From Comamonas sp. SCN 65-56 (GTDB taxonomy: Bacteria; Pseudomonadota; Gammaproteobacteria; Burkholderiales; Burkholderiaceae_C): a stretch of DNA of 64,000 bases. Shown in pieces: positions 39,883 to 51,300 of the stretch. Positions within the stretch are counted from its first letter, which is position 1. Each line of letters starts with the position of its first letter. The notes under the pieces are model-generated. The model did not search any database, was not told the origin of the DNA, and saw only the letters and a program-made list of their open reading frames with translations. The stretch lies in the NCBI RefSeq assembly GCF_001724135.1, contig NZ_MEDS01000025.1, positions 62,001-126,000 on the forward strand, given 5' to 3'. The position numbers were made by a program, and so were the translations under genes.

Positions 39883-41214
39883 TCAAGTCTTCTTGTTCCA
39901 ATTGGCCACCTGTTGCTGCATGTAGGTACTGAGCGACTGCAGCGCCGCCATCTGCGTATCCAGCGCCGAATACTGGCGCGTGAGGCGCGCCTGCAGCACG
40001 CTGGCACGCTCGTTGACCTTGTCCTGGTCGCTCTGGTTGGACTTGATGCGCGAGGCCAGCGAATCGCTCTTGCTGTTGAGCGTGCCATCAAACGCCAGCA
40101 GCTGGCTGGTGTACTGCTTGAAATTCACCGCGATGCCGCCGCCGGAGCCATCGGACGACGCCTTGGCGGCAAACAGCGATTTGAGGTCGTCCGGAGATTC
40201 CTGCAATGCCTTGCTCAGCTTGGTGTCATCCACCGTGAGCTTGCCGCCGGCCTGCATCTGTATGCCCACGTCCGCCAGGCGCTTGAGACTGCCGCTGGCA
40301 TTGCCCGCCGTGCCCATGGTGAGCATGCGCAGCGCATTCTGCAAGCCCACCGTGGCGGAATCTCCCTGCAGCAAACCGGCGGTTTTGGTATCGGCGTCGT
40401 ACTTGGTCGAATCCGCCAGCAAGCCATTGAGCTCGTTGTAGGCATCCACGAAAGCCTGGATGTTCTTGCGCGTGGCGGCCGTATCGGCGGCCACGCTCAC
40501 ATGCGCATCCGTGGTCGTCACCTGGCTGACGGCAATCTTCAGACCCGGCAGCACGCTGTCAAAGCTGTTGGTGCTCGATTCCGTGGCCACGCCATTGACG
40601 GTGATCCGGGCGTTCTGCGCCGTCTGGCTCGCGGTGAAATTCAGGTCGCCAGTCACCGTGAAGGCGGCATCGGCCCCGGTGGTCTTGGAACGCAACATCA
40701 GCCGTTCGCCCGTGGCATCGCGCATGATGGTGGCGGTTACGCTGCCCACCGCATCGTTAATCTTGCCGGCCAGCGATTCCAGCGTGTCGTCGCCCGTATA
40801 GGCAATGCTGATGGCGGTGCCACCCTGGGGCGTGAGCTGCAGGGTGCCGGCCGCGGTCAGCTTGGCGCCAGGCGTGAACGCGTCGCTCACCGAAGTCTGG
40901 GCGCGTGCCAGCTGGCTCACGCCGATGTCATAGCTGGCCGCCTGCGCCAGACCAGATACCGTCATGCTGACCGCATCGCTGCTGGACTTGGCGGCCAGCG
41001 CATTCCAGCCGCTGTCCAGCGTCAGCTTGGAGACTGCATCGGAGAGTTTGCTGGTGAGCGACTTGATCTGCGCATAGGTGGACACCTGCGCCTGGATGCC
41101 CGCCTGCTTGGCCTGCAGGCCCGCGAGCGGCTGCTTCTCCAGATCCACCATCTTGGAGATGATGCCCTGCACGTCGAGCCCGCTGCCCACGCCTATGGAT
41201 GAAATCGTTGCCAT
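39883..41214 (-). CDS. fliD: Flagellar filament capping protein FliD
   Basis: MATISSIGVGSGLDVQGIISKMVDLEKQPLAGLQAKQAGIQAQVSTYAQIKSLTSKL; C-terminal VNERASVLQARLTRQYSALDTQMAALQSLSTYMQQQVANWNKK. Confidence 0.97.
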   Translation of the reverse strand: MATISSIGVGSGLDVQGIISKMVDLEKQPLAGLQAKQAGIQAQVSTYAQIKSLTSKLSDAVSKLTLDSGWNALAAKSSSDAVSMTVSGLAQAASYDIGVSQLARAQTSVSDAFTPGAKLTAAGTLQLTPQGGTAISIAYTGDDTLESLAGKINDAVGSVTATIMRDATGERLMLRSKTTGADAAFTVTGDLNFTASQTAQNARITVNGVATESSTNSFDSVLPGLKIAVSQVTTTDAHVSVAADTAATRKNIQAFVDAYNELNGLLADSTKYDADTKTAGLLQGDSATVGLQNALRMLTMGTAGNASGSLKRLADVGIQMQAGGKLTVDDTKLSKALQESPDDLKSLFAAKASSDGSGGGIAVNFKQYTSQLLAFDGTLNSKSDSLASRIKSNQSDQDKVNERASVLQARLTRQYSALDTQMAALQSLSTYMQQQVANWNKKT

Positions 41215-41295
41215 GTCAGACTCCTTGCGACTCGCGCATGCGGCAGTGTGTGCCACCGCCCGCCATTGTGGCGGCAAAGCCTGCCGCCAAAAGCA

Positions 41296-41328
41296 CAAAA
41301 AGCAGCCTCAGGCATTGCCTGAAGCCGC
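41296..41328 (-). terminator. Rho-independent terminator of the minus-strand flagellin gene
   Basis: Minus strand GCGGCTTCAGGCAATGCCTGAGGCTGC followed by TTTTTGTGCTTTT. Confidence 0.7.
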
Positions 41329-41394
41329 TTTGAGCGCCGGGCATTGCTGCCCGGCTTTGGCTTACCGCCCAAGGCGGCCTCCTGCCCGATTTGC

Positions 41395-42606
41395 TTACCG
41401 CAGCAGCGAGAGCACTTGCTGCGGCAGCTGGTTGGCCTGCGCCACCATCGCGGTGCCGGCCTGCTGCAGGATCTGCGAGCGGCTCAGGTTCGCGGTTTCC
41501 TTGGCGAAGTCGGCATCCGTGATGCGACCCCGCGAGGCGGACACGTTCTCGACCATGATGTCGATGTTGTTCACCGAGTTCTCGAAGCGGCTTTGCAAGG
41601 CACCCAAGTCAGCACGGGCGGTGTTCACCTGGTCGATCGCCTTGTCGATCTTCTTGAGCGCTACCCAAGCATCCTTTTGCGTATCGACCGTCAGGGTATC
41701 GATGCCCTTCTGGCTGTTCTTCGCGGCCAAGGTGGGGGTGGCGAAACCAGAATTGGCTACCGTGAAGCCAGCGAGCGCCGGCACGTCCGCATTGCCGGTG
41801 GTCGCATCCACCTTCGATGACATCAACTCCAGCTTGTAAGTGCCATCGTCGTTCTTGGTCAGGAAGGCCGTCACCCCGGTATCGGCAGACTTGTTGTTGA
41901 TCGCCGACACCACTTGCCCCAAGCGCTCGGTCGTCGAGCCGGCCGCCTTGATGACACCCAGATCGACCGTCGTACCGGCGGAGCCCGTTGTCGTGATGGT
42001 CAGCGTATTGGCGGCGATTTCCGTGTTGTAGCCCGTGAAACCCGCTGCCGCAGTGTCAATACTTGCCACTGAACCTTCGGCATAGGAAACACTGGACAAC
42101 CCGCTGGTGCGGGTATCCGCAAGCGCGCCGACGGTAATGTTGTCGCCCGCATTGGCGCCCACCTGGAACAGCGCACCTGCAAAAGAGCCATCCAGGATTT
42201 TTTGACCATTGAATGTGGTCGATTTCGCCACGCGGTCGATTTCGTTGGTCATCTGCTTGACTTCCGCCTGCAGCGCCTCGCGGTCGGCCTTGCTGTTGGT
42301 GGCGTTGCTCGCCTGCACCGCCAGTTCACGCATGCGCTGCAGCATGTCGCCCACCTTGCCCAGCGCACCTTCAGCCGTCTGCGCCAGCGAGATGCCGTCG
42401 TTGGCATTGCGTGAGGCGACGGTGAAACCGCGGATCTGCGTCGTCATGCGCTCGGCAATCGCCAAGCCGGCCGCGTCGTCCTTGGCGCTGTTGACGCGCA
42501 AGCCCGACGAAATGCGCTGCATGGATATGGACAACGAAGCCCCGGAAAGACCCAGGTTGCGCTGGGCCGTGAGCGATGCGACGTTGGTATTGATGGTCAT
42601 TGCCAT
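41395..42606 (-). CDS. fliC: Flagellin (copy 1)
   Basis: MAMTINTNVASLTAQRNLGLSGASLSISMQRISSGLRVNSAKDDAAGLAIAERM; C-terminal ADFAKETANLSRSQILQQAGTAMVAQANQLPQQVLSLLR. Start at 42606; ORF track extends further upstream. Confidence 0.97.
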   Translation of the reverse strand: MAMTINTNVASLTAQRNLGLSGASLSISMQRISSGLRVNSAKDDAAGLAIAERMTTQIRGFTVASRNANDGISLAQTAEGALGKVGDMLQRMRELAVQASNATNSKADREALQAEVKQMTNEIDRVAKSTTFNGQKILDGSFAGALFQVGANAGDNITVGALADTRTSGLSSVSYAEGSVASIDTAAAGFTGYNTEIAANTLTITTTGSAGTTVDLGVIKAAGSTTERLGQVVSAINNKSADTGVTAFLTKNDDGTYKLELMSSKVDATTGNADVPALAGFTVANSGFATPTLAAKNSQKGIDTLTVDTQKDAWVALKKIDKAIDQVNTARADLGALQSRFENSVNNIDIMVENVSASRGRITDADFAKETANLSRSQILQQAGTAMVAQANQLPQQVLSLLR

Positions 42607-42698
42607 GATCTCACTCCTTGAGAGGCGGTCCAGCGCCTCGATTGCTTGCACCGGCTGAGCCCGGCTACCGACAAATTCACGCGAATTTGTTATCAGGG

Positions 42699-42725
42699 TT
42701 ATCGGGGCGGTGCCGGGGAACTTGA
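42699..42725 (-). promoter_or_regulatory. Predicted sigma-28 promoter for flagellin copy 1
   Basis: Minus strand TCAAGTTC-N11-CCCGATAA about 90 nt upstream of the start codon. Confidence 0.8.
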
Positions 42726-42933
42726 GGGTTTTGAAACAAATTTTGTCGGCCCTGCCTTGCGGGCCGCCTTCAGAACCGCCGAGATAGCGCCCGTTCCCGG
42801 CTTTTTTCCCCCTTATGGCACAGCGGCAATTGGGAAGAATCACCTCCATCGCCGGGCTTGCCGATTGCTCGACCGTCCCCCAACCCGGGATTTCGGCGAT
42901 GAACAAGCCCAATCAACGTGGAGGTTTCCCGAC

Positions 42934-44163
42934 ATGGCTGCCACTATCAACACCAACGTCCCATCGCTCAACGCCCAGCGCAACCTGAGCCTGTCGAGCG
43001 CGTCGCTGGCCGTTTCCATGCAGCGCCTGTCCTCGGGCCTGCGGGTCAACAGCGCCAAGGACGACGCAGCCGGCCTGGCCATCGCCGAGCGCATGAACAC
43101 CCAGATCAAGGGCCTGACCATGGCCTCGCGCAACGCCAACGACGGCATCTCGCTGGCGCAGACGGCCGAAGGCTCGCTGGGCAAGATCGGCGACATGCTG
43201 CAGCGCATGCGTGAACTGGCGGTGCAATCGAGCAACGCCACCAACAGCGCCGATGACCGCAAGGCCCTGCAGGCCGAAGTCAAGCAACTCAGCGACGAAA
43301 TCGACCGCGTGGCCAAGCAGACCACCTTCAACGGCCAGAAGATTCTCGATGGCAGCTTCATCGGCGCAGTCTTCCAGGTGGGCGCCAATTCTGGCGACAA
43401 CGTCACCGTCGGCGCACTCACCGACACACGCGCCGCCGGCCTGTCCAACATCATGTTTTCTACCGGCTCGCTGCCGGCGGTAGATGCCACCGATGCCACG
43501 GTCAGTACCTTCGCCGCCAAGATCGACGCCGGCTCGCTCACCATTCAAGTCGGCAGCGCCCCGGCGGTGGATATCGGCGAAATCCGCCCCGCCGGCTCAG
43601 GCGTGCAGCGCCTGGGTGATGTGGTGGCGGCCATCAACAACAAATCCGCCGATACCGGGGTGACGGCCTTCATGACCAAGAACCCGGACGGCAGCTACAA
43701 GATTGAATTCATGTCGTCCAAGCTGGACGGTGCGACCCCGCCCATGCCGGAAGCCGTCACCTTCACCGGCTTCCAGGCTGCGTCCACCGGTCTGACCGAT
43801 GCGGCAATGAACGCCATGCTGAGCCCAGCCACCGGCACCGACATCAAGGGCATAGACCAGCTGACCATCGCCACCCAGAAAGACGCCTGGATCGCGCTCA
43901 AGAAGATCGACAGCGCCATCGACCAGGTCAACGGCGCGCGCGCAGAACTGGGCGCGCTGCAAAGCCGGTTTGAAAACGCGGTGAACAACATCGATATCCA
44001 GGTGGAAAACCTGGCGGCTTCGCGCGGGCGCATCATCGACGCCGACTTCGCCAAGGAAACCGCCAACCTCAGCCGCACGCAGATCCTGCAGCAGGCCGGC
44101 ACCGCCATGGTGGCCCAGGCCAACGCCATACCGCAGCAGGTACTGCAGTTGCTGCAGCGCTGA
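42934..44163 (+). CDS. fliC: Flagellin (copy 2)
   Basis: MAATINTNVPSLNAQRNLSLSSASLAVSMQRLSSGLRVNSAKDDAAGLAIAERMNTQIKGL; divergent to copy 1. ORF track extends upstream to 42646. Confidence 0.96.
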   Translation: MAATINTNVPSLNAQRNLSLSSASLAVSMQRLSSGLRVNSAKDDAAGLAIAERMNTQIKGLTMASRNANDGISLAQTAEGSLGKIGDMLQRMRELAVQSSNATNSADDRKALQAEVKQLSDEIDRVAKQTTFNGQKILDGSFIGAVFQVGANSGDNVTVGALTDTRAAGLSNIMFSTGSLPAVDATDATVSTFAAKIDAGSLTIQVGSAPAVDIGEIRPAGSGVQRLGDVVAAINNKSADTGVTAFMTKNPDGSYKIEFMSSKLDGATPPMPEAVTFTGFQAASTGLTDAAMNAMLSPATGTDIKGIDQLTIATQKDAWIALKKIDSAIDQVNGARAELGALQSRFENAVNNIDIQVENLAASRGRIIDADFAKETANLSRTQILQQAGTAMVAQANAIPQQVLQLLQR

Positions 44164-44195
44164 GCAGCCCTCTGCAAGGTTTTTCCAAGGCCTCG

Positions 44196-44236
44196 GCCGT
44201 TCTGGCGTCTATCATGGCGACAGAACGGCTTTTTTC
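44196..44236 (+). terminator. Rho-independent terminator after flagellin copy 2
   Basis: GCCGTTCTG...CAGAACGGC (9-bp stem) followed by TTTTTTT. Confidence 0.8.
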
Positions 44237-44262
44237 ATTTTCCATAGCACCTAGCGCACACC

Positions 44263-44490
44263 ATGACAATCGCCATCGCTGATTTCATCGATCAATTCCA
44301 GACCGCCGTGGACTTTCAGGAGCCCGTCGAAGTCACCGCCGACACGGAACTGCGCAGCCTGCCCGAATGGGATTCGCTCGCCGCGCTGGGCGTCATCGTG
44401 ATGTTTGACGTGGAATTCGGCAAAACCATCACCGGCGACGACATCAAGGCCTGCACCACCATCGCCGACCTGCACCGGCTGCTTGGTTGA
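44263..44490 (+). CDS. Acyl carrier protein
   Basis: 75 aa; LPEWDSLAALGVIVMFDVEFGKTITGDDIKACTTIADLHRLL with DSL phosphopantetheine site. Confidence 0.9.
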   Translation: MTIAIADFIDQFQTAVDFQEPVEVTADTELRSLPEWDSLAALGVIVMFDVEFGKTITGDDIKACTTIADLHRLLG

Positions 44491-44509
44491 CCACTTCGGG
44501 AGACGCACC

Positions 44510-45547
44510 ATGGCACTTTCCACGCTGCACCACGTGCGCTTTGCCGGCATTGCCAGCTGCGTGCCGCACCGCGTGCTCGACAACCTGCGCGACTGCCCGC
44601 CCTCGCAGCGCTCCGAGCGCGAGCGCCTGGTGCGCAACATCGGCATCCAGACCCGGCGCATCTGCCCCGAATGGCAGACCTTCTCAGACCTGGCCTGCGT
44701 CGCCACTGAAAAGCTGCTGGAGGAGCTGCAGTGGCAGCGCGAGGAGATCGACGCACTGATCGTCGTCACCCAATCGCCCGATTACCTGACCCCGGCCACC
44801 GCCATCATCGTGCAGGACCGCCTGGGGCTGGCGCATTCGACGATTGCCTTTGACGTGAACCTGGGCTGCTCGGGCTACCCGTTCGGCCTGCACCTGCTGG
44901 GCAGCATGATCAGCGCCGGCGGGGTGAAGAAGGCGCTGCTGCTGGTGGGCGATAAATGCGCGAACGTGAAAGACCCTTTGTTTTCCGACGCGGGCACTGC
45001 CACCGCGCTGGAATTCGACGCCAGCGCGCCGCCGATGTACTTTGATTTGAACAGCGACGGCAGCGGCCAGCGCGCCATCATGCTGCCGGCAGGCGGGCAC
45101 CGCGAGCCCTACAGCATCCGCCACGCCATCCCCTCGCGCGACGAACACGGAAACACCGTCATGCCCGGCGACTTGATCCTCGATGGCCCGGCCGTGCTGA
45201 GCTTTTCCACGCAACGCGTACCGCCTGCCGTGCAGCGTCTGCTGGAGTACACCGGGCTGGAGAAGGACGCGATCGATTATTTCGTCTTCCACCAGGCCAA
45301 CCGGATGATCAACGAGACCATCCGCAAAAAGCTGCAGCTGCCGCCAGAAAAAGTACCCAGCACCTTGCACGACCTGGGCAACACCAGCGGTGCCTCGCTG
45401 CCCATCACCATGACGGCTCGGCTGCATGACACCTTGGCGCAAGGCAGGCACAAGCTGCTGCTCAGCGGTTTCGGCATCGGGCTGTCGTGGGGTTCGGTGG
45501 TCCTGGATATCGAAGGCGCACGCTTTCCGGCGATGCTGGAGGCGTGA
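44510..45547 (+). CDS. 3-oxoacyl-ACP synthase III (KASIII/FabH-like)
   Basis: VNLGCSGYPFGLHLLGSMI (active-site Cys), FVFHQANRMINETIRKKL, LHDLGNTSGASLPITMTARL (Cys-His-Asn triad). Confidence 0.94.
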   Translation: MALSTLHHVRFAGIASCVPHRVLDNLRDCPPSQRSERERLVRNIGIQTRRICPEWQTFSDLACVATEKLLEELQWQREEIDALIVVTQSPDYLTPATAIIVQDRLGLAHSTIAFDVNLGCSGYPFGLHLLGSMISAGGVKKALLLVGDKCANVKDPLFSDAGTATALEFDASAPPMYFDLNSDGSGQRAIMLPAGGHREPYSIRHAIPSRDEHGNTVMPGDLILDGPAVLSFSTQRVPPAVQRLLEYTGLEKDAIDYFVFHQANRMINETIRKKLQLPPEKVPSTLHDLGNTSGASLPITMTARLHDTLAQGRHKLLLSGFGIGLSWGSVVLDIEGARFPAMLEA

Positions 45548-45637
45548 GCTGCATGGTATGGCGCCGCGAAAATTTCTTCTGCCACAACTCCAAAAAAGTA
45601 GCATTCTGCGCATATTACGCGGGCGTCAGAGCAAAAA

Positions 45638-46405
45638 ATGACTGATGTATTCAAAAACCCGTTCTCGCTCCAAGGCAAACGCATTCTGGTGACTGGATCG
45701 ACCTCTGGCTTGGGCAAAACCATCGCCATCACCTGCGCCCACATGGGCGCTGAACTGATCGTCACCGGACGGGATAGCGAGCGCCTGGCACACACCCTGG
45801 CGCAATTGCAAACCATCTCCGCACGCGCGCACCTGGCCGTACAGGCTGATTTGACCCAAGCACGAGGGCGCGATGCCTTGGTAGCCGCCGCAGGTCAGGC
45901 GCCACTCGATGGCGTGGTGCACAGCGCAGGCATCTCACGCCTGAGCCCGGTGCGCATGATCACAGAGCAACACCTGCGAGAAGTGCAAGCGATCAACGTG
46001 GACGCGCCCATGCTGCTGACGCAAGCCCTGCTCAAGCGCAACCTGGTGGCCACGGATGGTTCCATGGTGTTCATCGCCAGCATCGCGGCACACATCGGCG
46101 TCCCCGGCGTTGCCGCCTACTCGGGCACCAAGGCCGCACTGCTGGCCATGGTGCGCTGCCTGGCCATGGAAGTAGTCAAGCGGCGCATCCGCGCCAATTG
46201 CCTCTCACCGGCGCTGGTCGAAACGCCACTGCTCGATGCCACGGCCACCATGATCGGCTCGATGGAGCAAGAGCGCAGCAACTACCCGCTGGGGTTCGGC
46301 AAACCGCAAGACGTGGCCCATGCGGCCATCTTCATGCTGTCGGACGCCAGTCGCTGGATCACCGGAACCACGCTGGTGATGGATGGCGGGCTCACCATAA
46401 GCTAG
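45638..46405 (+). CDS. SDR family oxidoreductase (3-oxoacyl-ACP reductase-like)
   Basis: KRILVTGSTSGLGKTIAITCAHMGAELIVTGRD; VAAYSGTKAALLAMVRCLAMEV; WITGTTLVMDGGLTIS. Confidence 0.93.
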   Translation: MTDVFKNPFSLQGKRILVTGSTSGLGKTIAITCAHMGAELIVTGRDSERLAHTLAQLQTISARAHLAVQADLTQARGRDALVAAAGQAPLDGVVHSAGISRLSPVRMITEQHLREVQAINVDAPMLLTQALLKRNLVATDGSMVFIASIAAHIGVPGVAAYSGTKAALLAMVRCLAMEVVKRRIRANCLSPALVETPLLDATATMIGSMEQERSNYPLGFGKPQDVAHAAIFMLSDASRWITGTTLVMDGGLTIS

Positions 46406-46411
46406 GCCAAC

Positions 46412-47056
46412 ATGTCGGACACTCGCCGTTGGGCCTTGATCGTTGGTGCCGGAGGGTTCGGGCGCGAGGTGTTGAGCTACATCGAAGACGACAACCCGCT
46501 GTTTCGCGTCAAGGGTTTCCTCGATAGCCGAGCCCACGCGCTGGACGCCACGCCGCGCGATACCCCCATCGTCGGCGACCCCTTGACCTATGAACCGGCG
46601 CCCGACGAGGTCTTCCTCGCCGCCCTTGGCGATCCGCGGCAGCGCTTCAAGTACACCGCCACACTACGCGACGTGCACCACGCGGACTTCGCAACGGTGG
46701 CTCATCCGAGCGCGCACATCAATCGGCACGCCCGCATGCGCCACGGCTGCATCATCGGGCCGCGCGTCAGCCTTTCCGTCGACGTGCAGATCGGGGAATT
46801 CAGCCACCTGCAGGAATACACCGTGGTGGGCCACGATGCGCGCGTAGGCAACTGGTGCCAGATCAACAGCCACTGCTCCATTGCGGGCGGCGCCCACATT
46901 GGCGACTTCGTCACCATCCATCCCAATTGCGTTGTTACCAGCGGCGCCGTGATTGGCGATGGTGTCACCGTGGCGGCGGGGAGTGCGGTCATCGGCCGTA
47001 TTCCTGACGGCATCACGGTGTTGGGCAATCCGGCGCGTCGCTTTTCTTTTCGTTAA
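46412..47056 (+). CDS. NeuD/PglD-family sugar O-/N-acetyltransferase (hexapeptide repeat)
   Basis: RWALIVGAGGFGREVLSYIEDDNPLFRVKGFLDS plus left-handed beta-helix repeats. Confidence 0.88.
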   Translation: MSDTRRWALIVGAGGFGREVLSYIEDDNPLFRVKGFLDSRAHALDATPRDTPIVGDPLTYEPAPDEVFLAALGDPRQRFKYTATLRDVHHADFATVAHPSAHINRHARMRHGCIIGPRVSLSVDVQIGEFSHLQEYTVVGHDARVGNWCQINSHCSIAGGAHIGDFVTIHPNCVVTSGAVIGDGVTVAAGSAVIGRIPDGITVLGNPARRFSFR

Positions 47057-47080
47057 TACAACTCCGGTATCGACAACTCC

Positions 47081-48238
47081 ATGAGCCTCCTTGCACCCCT
47101 CATCGCATCGCTTGAGCGCTCTGCGGAACCCATCAGCCCCGCCGATATCGCTGCTCGATCATTCATCGCCCTAGGACCGAATTCGTCCTTGGGACTGAGC
47201 AAACTGAAGCCCCTTGTGCAAGCTGGAGCCCGCTTTGAATGGGCGGTGGATGACTACTGCACGGCTTCGCACATTGAAGGCATACCCGTCATCACCTCAG
47301 CACAATTGCTGGAGCGCGCCAAGAGGCTTCCTGCCGACGTAGTCGCCATTGATTTCACCCAATCGTCCTACAGCACAGGGTATTTCAAGGCGCTCACAGA
47401 GCGTGCAGGCATCGAATTGCGCGATCTTCTCCAGGCGCAGGCCTACTTCGATACCGTAGGGGTCTACGAGAGCGTACGCACGTATCGAGCCCGCACCATC
47501 GCGCGGGCCGATGACTGGCTGAAATTCGCGCAGCGCCTCGCAGATGATCGGAGCCGAGAAACCCTGTATGCCGTGCTTCTGCAGCGCCTGGAGCATGACC
47601 GGAACTGGGCTGCTGACATTCGCCTTGACGGCCGTGATGAATATTTCGGAAATGCAGACAGCAACACCTTCATCCTCGGGCACCAAGAGCACTTCGTCGA
47701 TTGCGGGGCCCACCGCGGCACAGTGCTACACAAGCTGCTGGGCATCACTTCTTGACGCTATGCCAGTTTGCATGCGTTCGAGCCTGATTCAGAAAATTTT
47801 GCCGTGTTGGCGCAGCCGACGCCGTGGCCGTTGGAGCGTTTTTACCCACACCCATGCGCAGTGGCTGAAAAAGCGCAAACGCTGCGTTTTCACCAAACCG
47901 GCACCGTCAGCAGCCATATGTCTGAACAAGGAGCGGTCAGCGTGCAATGCGTTCCTGTGGACGACTGGGTGGAAAAAGCCAGCTTCATGAAATTTGACGT
48001 CGAAGGTTTCGAGTCACGCGCACTGCGTGGGTCGCAGCGATTACTGCAACAACATCGCCCGCGCCTGGCCATCGCGGCTTACCACTACGCCACCGATATT
48101 CTTGACATCGCACAAACGCTGGATGATCTGGCACCCGGATACACCCTGTATCTGCGCCACCATCTCGGCTACCACTTCGACACCATCCTGTACGCCACGC
48201 CCCGCAAAGACTGGCATCCTATTGATACTGCTGCATGA
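47081..48238 (+). pseudogene. FkbM family methyltransferase interrupted by an in-frame TGA at 47753-47755
   Basis: Two ORFs (47081-47755, 47768-48238) in the same frame; joined text ...FVDCGAHRGTVLHKLLGITS*RYASLHAFEPDSENF... reconstitutes the FkbM motif; later MKFDVEGFESRALRGSQRLLQQHRP. Confidence 0.85.
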
Positions 48239-49347
48239 CTGATTCCACCCACCGTGTCAATCCAGAGGCCTATCGCGCACCAGAACACCACCTGCGTGAA
48301 TCGCAAACGTTGTTTCACACCAGCTGGCTCTTCGCCGGCCTCCTGCTAGAACTCGAAGCAAAAGCGCATTACGGCGTGCGACTAGGGGATACCGAGCTAC
48401 TTTTGCAGCGCGACAAACAGGGACGGCCGCGCGCCTTCCTGAATGTCTGCACCCACCGCCAAGCCCAGTTGTGCGAGCCTGGAGTGCATGCCGGGCCAGT
48501 GCGCTGCCCCTACCACAGTTGGGTCTTTGACCAGGAAGGCATGCCGACAGGCATTCCCTGCCGGCAGGCTTTCCCACAGGTCACGGCGTCCCCGGAAAAA
48601 TTCCGCCTGACCGAATTTGCCTGCGAAGCCGTGGGGCAGTCCATCTTCGTGCGCCTGGCCGCCGAAGGCCCCAGCTTGCGCGCCTATTTGGGCAACCAAT
48701 ATGCGTTCCTTGAACGCGCCAGCGCTGGCATGCACAGCGTGCAGGATGAATTCCAGGAAGAAGTCCACGCCAACTGGAAGGTGGTGATCGAGAACTCGCT
48801 GGAGGGCTATCACGTGCCCGCCGTGCATACCCGCACCTTCGGGCAGATCGACGGCATGAGCCGCGAAGAACAAGCCCCGGTCTTTTTTCTGGATGACCCA
48901 CGGCACAGCTATCTGGAGCATGCTGCCGACCCCGATTGGATCCGGCGATTTACCAGTGCCGAACGCAAGATCGGGCAGTGGCCGTGGCGATTCGAGCACT
49001 ACACGCACCGCATGATCTTTCCCAATCTCACGGTGACATCGTTCATGGGCTACAGCTTCCATATTCAGCGGTTTGACCCCGTCGCCACGAACCGCACCCG
49101 CGTGCATTCGCGCACGGTGGGCGTGCAGTTCGCCAACAGCACGGCAGTCGGTGCCAAGATGATCGAGCGCATTTATGCCGATGGCCATGCCTTCACCCGG
49201 CGGGTTTTCGCCGAGGACTGCGGCATCTGCCGAAGGGTGCAGGCCGGCCTGGAGCAGGCCACGCGCACAGCGGTGCTAGGTATCGGCATCGAGGACCGGG
49301 TGGCGCACTTTCAACGTGCATACCTGCAAGCCATGCCGCCCGCCTGA
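48235..49347 (+). CDS. Aromatic ring-hydroxylating (Rieske) oxygenase alpha-subunit-like protein
   Basis: Rieske centre CTHRQAQLCEPGVHAGPVRCPYHSWVF; NWKVVIENSLEGYHVPAVHTRTFG (mononuclear iron site). Confidence 0.92.
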   Translation: MTDSTHRVNPEAYRAPEHHLRESQTLFHTSWLFAGLLLELEAKAHYGVRLGDTELLLQRDKQGRPRAFLNVCTHRQAQLCEPGVHAGPVRCPYHSWVFDQEGMPTGIPCRQAFPQVTASPEKFRLTEFACEAVGQSIFVRLAAEGPSLRAYLGNQYAFLERASAGMHSVQDEFQEEVHANWKVVIENSLEGYHVPAVHTRTFGQIDGMSREEQAPVFFLDDPRHSYLEHAADPDWIRRFTSAERKIGQWPWRFEHYTHRMIFPNLTVTSFMGYSFHIQRFDPVATNRTRVHSRTVGVQFANSTAVGAKMIERIYADGHAFTRRVFAEDCGICRRVQAGLEQATRTAVLGIGIEDRVAHFQRAYLQAMPPA

Positions 49348-49388
49348 AAATTTCGTCATCCGCTTGTCTTGATCCGCGCGCATTCACT

Positions 49389-51290
<1,902 letters not shown>

Positions 51291-51300
51291 AGGGCTGTCG

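Noticed and set aside
42813-42832. sigma-54 site TGGCACAGCGGCAATTGG upstream of flagellin copy 2
   Set aside because: Has TGGCAC but lacks the GC dinucleotide at the required -12 spacing.
42841-42867. sigma-28 promoter for flagellin copy 2 (CACCTCCA-N11-GCCGATTG)
   Set aside because: The -10 is plausible but the -35 does not match; not strong enough to annotate.
47753-47800. Selenocysteine insertion at the FkbM TGA
   Set aside because: No convincing SECIS-like stem-loop right after the TGA, and FkbM enzymes are not known selenoproteins; nonsense mutation or sequencing error is simpler.
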